Positions 61,123-64,000 of a stretch of DNA of 64,000 nucleotides are shown here, piece after piece. A program made the translations under genes and the position numbers. The stretch spans positions 186,001 to 250,000 of the forward strand of contig NZ_JADLJL010000001.1 of NCBI RefSeq assembly GCF_015680235.1, written 5' to 3'. The notes under the pieces were generated by a model. It worked only from the letters and a program-made list of their open reading frames with translations. It was not told the DNA's origin and did not search any database. This DNA comes from Pseudomonas guariconensis. GTDB taxonomy: Bacteria > Pseudomonadota > Gammaproteobacteria > Pseudomonadales > Pseudomonadaceae. Within the stretch, counting starts at the first letter, position 1. The number at the start of each line of letters is the position of its first letter.

Positions 61123-62524
61123 TCAGGCCGCTTTGAGCAGCGGCATCGATATCAGCGCGTGGGCCATCATGGGGCCGTCTGGATTTCCGGTTTCCAGGGC
61201 CTGGGACGCCAGCTCGACCGCCTTGTTGATGGCCTCTCGGTCGTCGTTGTTGCGTGCCGAGACCAGCCGAAGCATGAATGCCGAGGCAGCCGGCGAAACG
61301 CCTGTCGCCGGTTTTCCGAGCTGATCCAGGGGGACCAGTGCAGACTGGACCGTGTACGTGTCGCCACCTGGGATCGGCGGCATGTTTTCCAGCCGGCGAA
61401 CCTCGTTGCGAGACATCCAGCCATTTTGCAGGGCCGTGTTGTACCAGGCGCCACGGCCGGCACTATCGGCTCGAAGCAGACCTTCCACAGCGAACTCTGC
61501 GAAGTAGTCGTCCGCATCGACTTCACCAATGAGGCAGCGGGTGATCTCCTGCTCAATATTGACCAAGAGCGGACGCAGGCTGTTGGTGAGGAAGTGCAGG
61601 TTCTGCGCCTCCACGGAGGAAGCCCAGCTGGACTGCTTGTCTCATATGCCCAACCATGAAAGGCGGGACGCGGAACCAGCGGCAGATCTCCTCGACATTG
61701 AATGCCCGAGACTCCAGCATCTGCGCCGCTTCGGGGTTCATGGTGATCCCCTGGTACTTCAGGCCAGCCTCGGCGACCATGATCTTGCCGGCGTTGTTCG
61801 AACCCATGAAGGCGGTAAGGCTAGCTCGCAGCTGCTCTCGCTGAGCAGGTTTCAAATCATTGTCGCTGCTGAGGATGCCGGACGCTTGCATGCCTTGAGC
61901 GAACACCTTAGCTGCTGCCTCCTCTGCCGACATCGCCGAACCGAGGATCTCGCGCCCCGTGGTGATGGGGAGCATCCCGCATACCCCATCGAGGCCGAAC
62001 GCACGAATGTGCATCAGGTTCTTTTCGGGGATCTCCCGTTCGACTCCGTTCTCGCTGTACTTGTACTGAAGACGACCGTTTTCCAGCCTCTTCACCGACA
62101 CGCACTGAGGAAGCAGCGGCACCAGCGCCACTACGCGCTGGCCGACCATCTTCTTCTCGACAAAGGCGTTGCCCCGCAAGCACAAGCTTGCCACCACCAA
62201 CAGCATGAACCGCTGAGGAGTCATTTCGGCATTTGGCACTCGACACAGCAATCGGTACAGCGGGTGATCCTTCGCCGGCTCCCTCGATCCATCCGGAAGA
62301 CGCCGGTAGAACCTCAGTGGCAGCGTGGATACCGATTCTGAGAGCAGCCGAACGCATGCCCACACCGTCGACAGTTGAAGCGCCTTGTCTACGGTGACGT
62401 GCTTGCCACTGGCCGAGCTGCCGAACCACTCTTGCCAGAAGGCGCCGGTATTCAGGCCGATGGGCACGCCCAGCCAGTCCAGCAGTGCGGTCTTTACCCG
62501 CCCTGGTTTCTTATTGCGCGCCAT
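61123..62524 (-). pseudogene. Portal protein gene interrupted by a one-base insertion
   Basis: The 5' part (start 62524) encodes a normal HK97-type portal, from KHVTVDKALQLSTVWACVRLLSESVSTLPLRFYRR to FNVEEICRWFRVPPFMVGHM. It then runs in the wrong frame to a stop at 61553. The remaining portal sequence (QSSWASSVEAQNLHFLTNSLRPLLVNIEQEITR to the end) lies in another frame ending at 61123. Removing the T at 61642 of the plus strand restores HMDKQSSWASSVEAQN, the family form, and a 466-residue protein. The overlap of the two frames and the perfect repair point to a recent single-base change or a sequence error. As read, no functional portal is made. Confidence 0.88.
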
Positions 62525-64000
62525 TAGATTCCTACCATGATGGGGTTTTCGAAGAAGCCATCCAGATTGGAGTTGTCGGCTCCACCCAACTTGATCACCA
62601 CGGCGCAACCGGTGATCAGGCTCACCATGCCGTCGATCTTGTTCTCCGGACGCTCCTTGTTGGGATAGATGTTGTCCTTCACGTCGAGCTTCGCGACGAC
62701 GTTCGAAGCCATCCAGGTCAGCACCGGGCAGTCGCCGTGGGCCAGCTTTCGTTGCAGCACCAGCGCCTCGACCTCTTTCATGGGCTCGCTCAGGTTCTGC
62801 ACCGTCTGGCGCAGCTCAACCATCGGCAGCCCCTCGGCATCCATTTCCTGGGCAAGCTGGGTGGCCTGCCATGGGTCGTAGGCATAGGCTCGAATGTCGA
62901 ACCGGCCGGCAAATTCGCGCATGTCCTCTTTGATGACTTCGAAGTCGGTGACCTCGCCATCGGTGAGTGTCAGCAAGCCAAGCGCATCGAACTCGCGGTA
63001 TCGGGCGGTGTTGCTGTCCAGCTCCTCGAGCACGCGCGCTTCCGGCAGGTAGTACCTGGCATGGATATGCCAGAACGGATCGTCGCCATGCGGCGGAAAG
63101 ATCAGCACATTCGCGGCAATGTCGATCTTGCTCGCCAGGTCGAGGCTGCCGTAGCACGGGCGCCCCTCCAGCTCCGCAAGGCTCTTCCTGGCCGGAGCCT
63201 CTTTCCAGCGCAGCATGTTGAGCCAGGCATTCTTGGCACCGACCCACTCGTTGAGGTGCTTGGTGCGGAAGGTCGCTTGCTTGGTTGCCGACTGCATCGC
63301 GTCACGCTGGCGGGCCAGCAAGAAGTCCTCACCGACAGAGATCCCGAAGTTTGGGTTTGCCTTGCGTAGCGCTATATCGCTGGTCCAGTCGTCTCCCTGG
63401 TCGATGGTGTAGAGAGCCGCCCAGAGGTCTGTCCGATCGATCACGCCTTCCAGCATCCGCTCGGCATCCCGGATCAGTTGGTGGCATGGGCCACCAATGC
63501 TTGATCCAGCTGTGGTGATCACCAGCATTACGGGCTGCTCGCGCGCCCCCATGCCAGTCTCCATCGTGTCATACAGCGTGGAGTCTTGGTGCTCATGGTA
63601 CTCGTCAACGATCGAACATGATGGAGATGCACCGTCGCCTGGCTTTCCGATTACCGGCTCGAAGCGCGATCCGTCGGCCAGCACGACCATATTGGAGGCG
63701 TTCACGTCGACACCATAATGCTCGCGCAGGTCGTCGGTGCGTTCGACCATCTGCTTGGCCGGCCTGAACACCTCCCAGGCCTGCTTCTCGGTGGTAGCGC
63801 CGGAGTAGACCTCGGCCCCGAATTCTCCATCAGCGACGAACATGTACAGGCCAACCCCGCCGCCGATGATCGACTTGCCATTCTTGCGTGGCACAAAAAT
63901 GAGGATTGTCCGGTAGCGCCGGGTGCCGTCCTTCTTGCGGACCCAGCCGAACGGCACGCAGACAGAAAAAAGTTGCCAGGGCTCAAGCTTGATCAGCTGC
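62524..64000 (-). CDS. Terminase large subunit (5' end outside window)
   Basis: About 490 residues are visible; the frame is open at the right edge (LIKLEPWQLFSVCVPFGWVRKKDGTRRYR, the usual TerL entry). The ATPase shows the Walker A-like VPRKNGKSIIGG and Walker B SCSIVDEYHEH. The nuclease domain starts near CYGSLDLASKIDIAANV and contains AYDPWQATQLAQEM and NKIDGMVSLITG. It packages DNA into the prohead. The stop overlaps the portal start. The small subunit must lie beyond the edge. Confidence 0.93.
   Translation of the reverse strand, partial: QLIKLEPWQLFSVCVPFGWVRKKDGTRRYRTILIFVPRKNGKSIIGGGVGLYMFVADGEFGAEVYSGATTEKQAWEVFRPAKQMVERTDDLREHYGVDVNASNMVVLADGSRFEPVIGKPGDGASPSCSIVDEYHEHQDSTLYDTMETGMGAREQPVMLVITTAGSSIGGPCHQLIRDAERMLEGVIDRTDLWAALYTIDQGDDWTSDIALRKANPNFGISVGEDFLLARQRDAMQSATKQATFRTKHLNEWVGAKNAWLNMLRWKEAPARKSLAELEGRPCYGSLDLASKIDIAANVLIFPPHGDDPFWHIHARYYLPEARVLEELDSNTARYREFDALGLLTLTDGEVTDFEVIKEDMREFAGRFDIRAYAYDPWQATQLAQEMDAEGLPMVELRQTVQNLSEPMKEVEALVLQRKLAHGDCPVLTWMASNVVAKLDVKDNIYPNKERPENKIDGMVSLITGCAVVIKLGGADNSNLDGFFENPIMVGI

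Larger units (their letters stand above)
43146..64000 (-). mobile_element. Prophage, lambda/HK97-like siphovirus (left part; continues past window)
   Basis: Leftward late genes follow the canonical order from terminase through head, tail, tail tip, spike and lysis, with stop/start overlaps throughout. The left boundary is set at the tRNA-Ser fragment. The right boundary, integrase, repressor, replication genes and small terminase are outside. The endolysin resembles lambda R, the tail chaperone has lambda's slippery heptamer, and the capsid/protease/portal set is HK97-like. A frameshift in portal suggests a defective prophage. Confidence 0.9.

Noticed and set aside
1-64000. CRISPR array or known defence cluster
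   Set aside because: No regularly spaced repeats are seen, and no restriction, CRISPR, retron or abortive-infection genes were recognised.

Overview
The window looks like the chromosome of a Pseudomonas of the P. putida group. It is GC-rich, carries paired inverted REP sequences (REPINs) with the core GCGGGACAAGCCCGC typical of that group, and has genes usual for it (Kup, BetT-type BCCT carrier, OsmC-YcaO fusion, isoquinoline-oxidoreductase-type molybdenum enzyme, DUF1329/DUF1302 pair). It has two parts: host genes from 1 to about 43.1 kb, and a lambda/HK97-like siphovirus prophage from about 43.15 kb to the right edge, where it is cut.

Host part. 1-10.1 kb is a catabolic/outer-membrane block: the end of an alkyl sulfatase; a leftward unit DUF1302 barrel - DUF1329 - two DUF202 membrane proteins, divergent from a LysR regulator; and a leftward unit CoA ligase - acyl-CoA dehydrogenase - MFS carrier. 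10.2-16.3 kb is a compact unit for a Tat-exported molybdenum hydroxylase: large Mo subunit, 2Fe-2S subunit, triheme cytochrome c, XdhC and a MobA-like nucleotidyltransferase. 16.5-24.4 kb holds a lipoprotein, BetT, an AAA NTPase, Kup, a PAS-GGDEF protein and a second, solitary DUF1329 protein. 24.5-28.6 kb is a small unexplained operon (quinone-reductase-like, SDR, Dabb-like and a 114-residue protein) with a divergent AraC regulator. 28.8-41.3 kb carries two orphan histidine kinases, OsmC-YcaO, a monoheme cytochrome with a TorF-like porin and a candidate 42-residue secreted peptide between them, an NCS1 permease, an EthD protein and an OPT-family transporter.

Junction, 41.3-43.4 kb. This strip is a scar: a 141-bp MITE, a DUF1993 gene, a frameshifted DUF6713-like gene, a decayed tyrosine recombinase, a terminator, and the 3' part of a tRNA-Ser(UGA) gene. 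It reads as a tRNA integration hotspot used at least twice.

Prophage. Late genes run leftward in canonical order: terminase large subunit, portal, ClpP-like protease, major capsid, connectors, tail completion proteins, major tail protein, tail assembly chaperone with a lambda-type GGGAAAG slippery site, tape measure, tail tip proteins, TipJ, tail spike, SGNH hydrolase, lambda-R-type endolysin, Rz, Rz1. Against this direction lies a SRAP (YedK/HMCES) gene behind a near-perfect LexA box. The portal gene carries an apparent one-base insertion, so the prophage may be defective unless this is a sequence error. Integrase, repressor and replication genes of this prophage are not in the window. I see no CRISPR array and no classical defence island.
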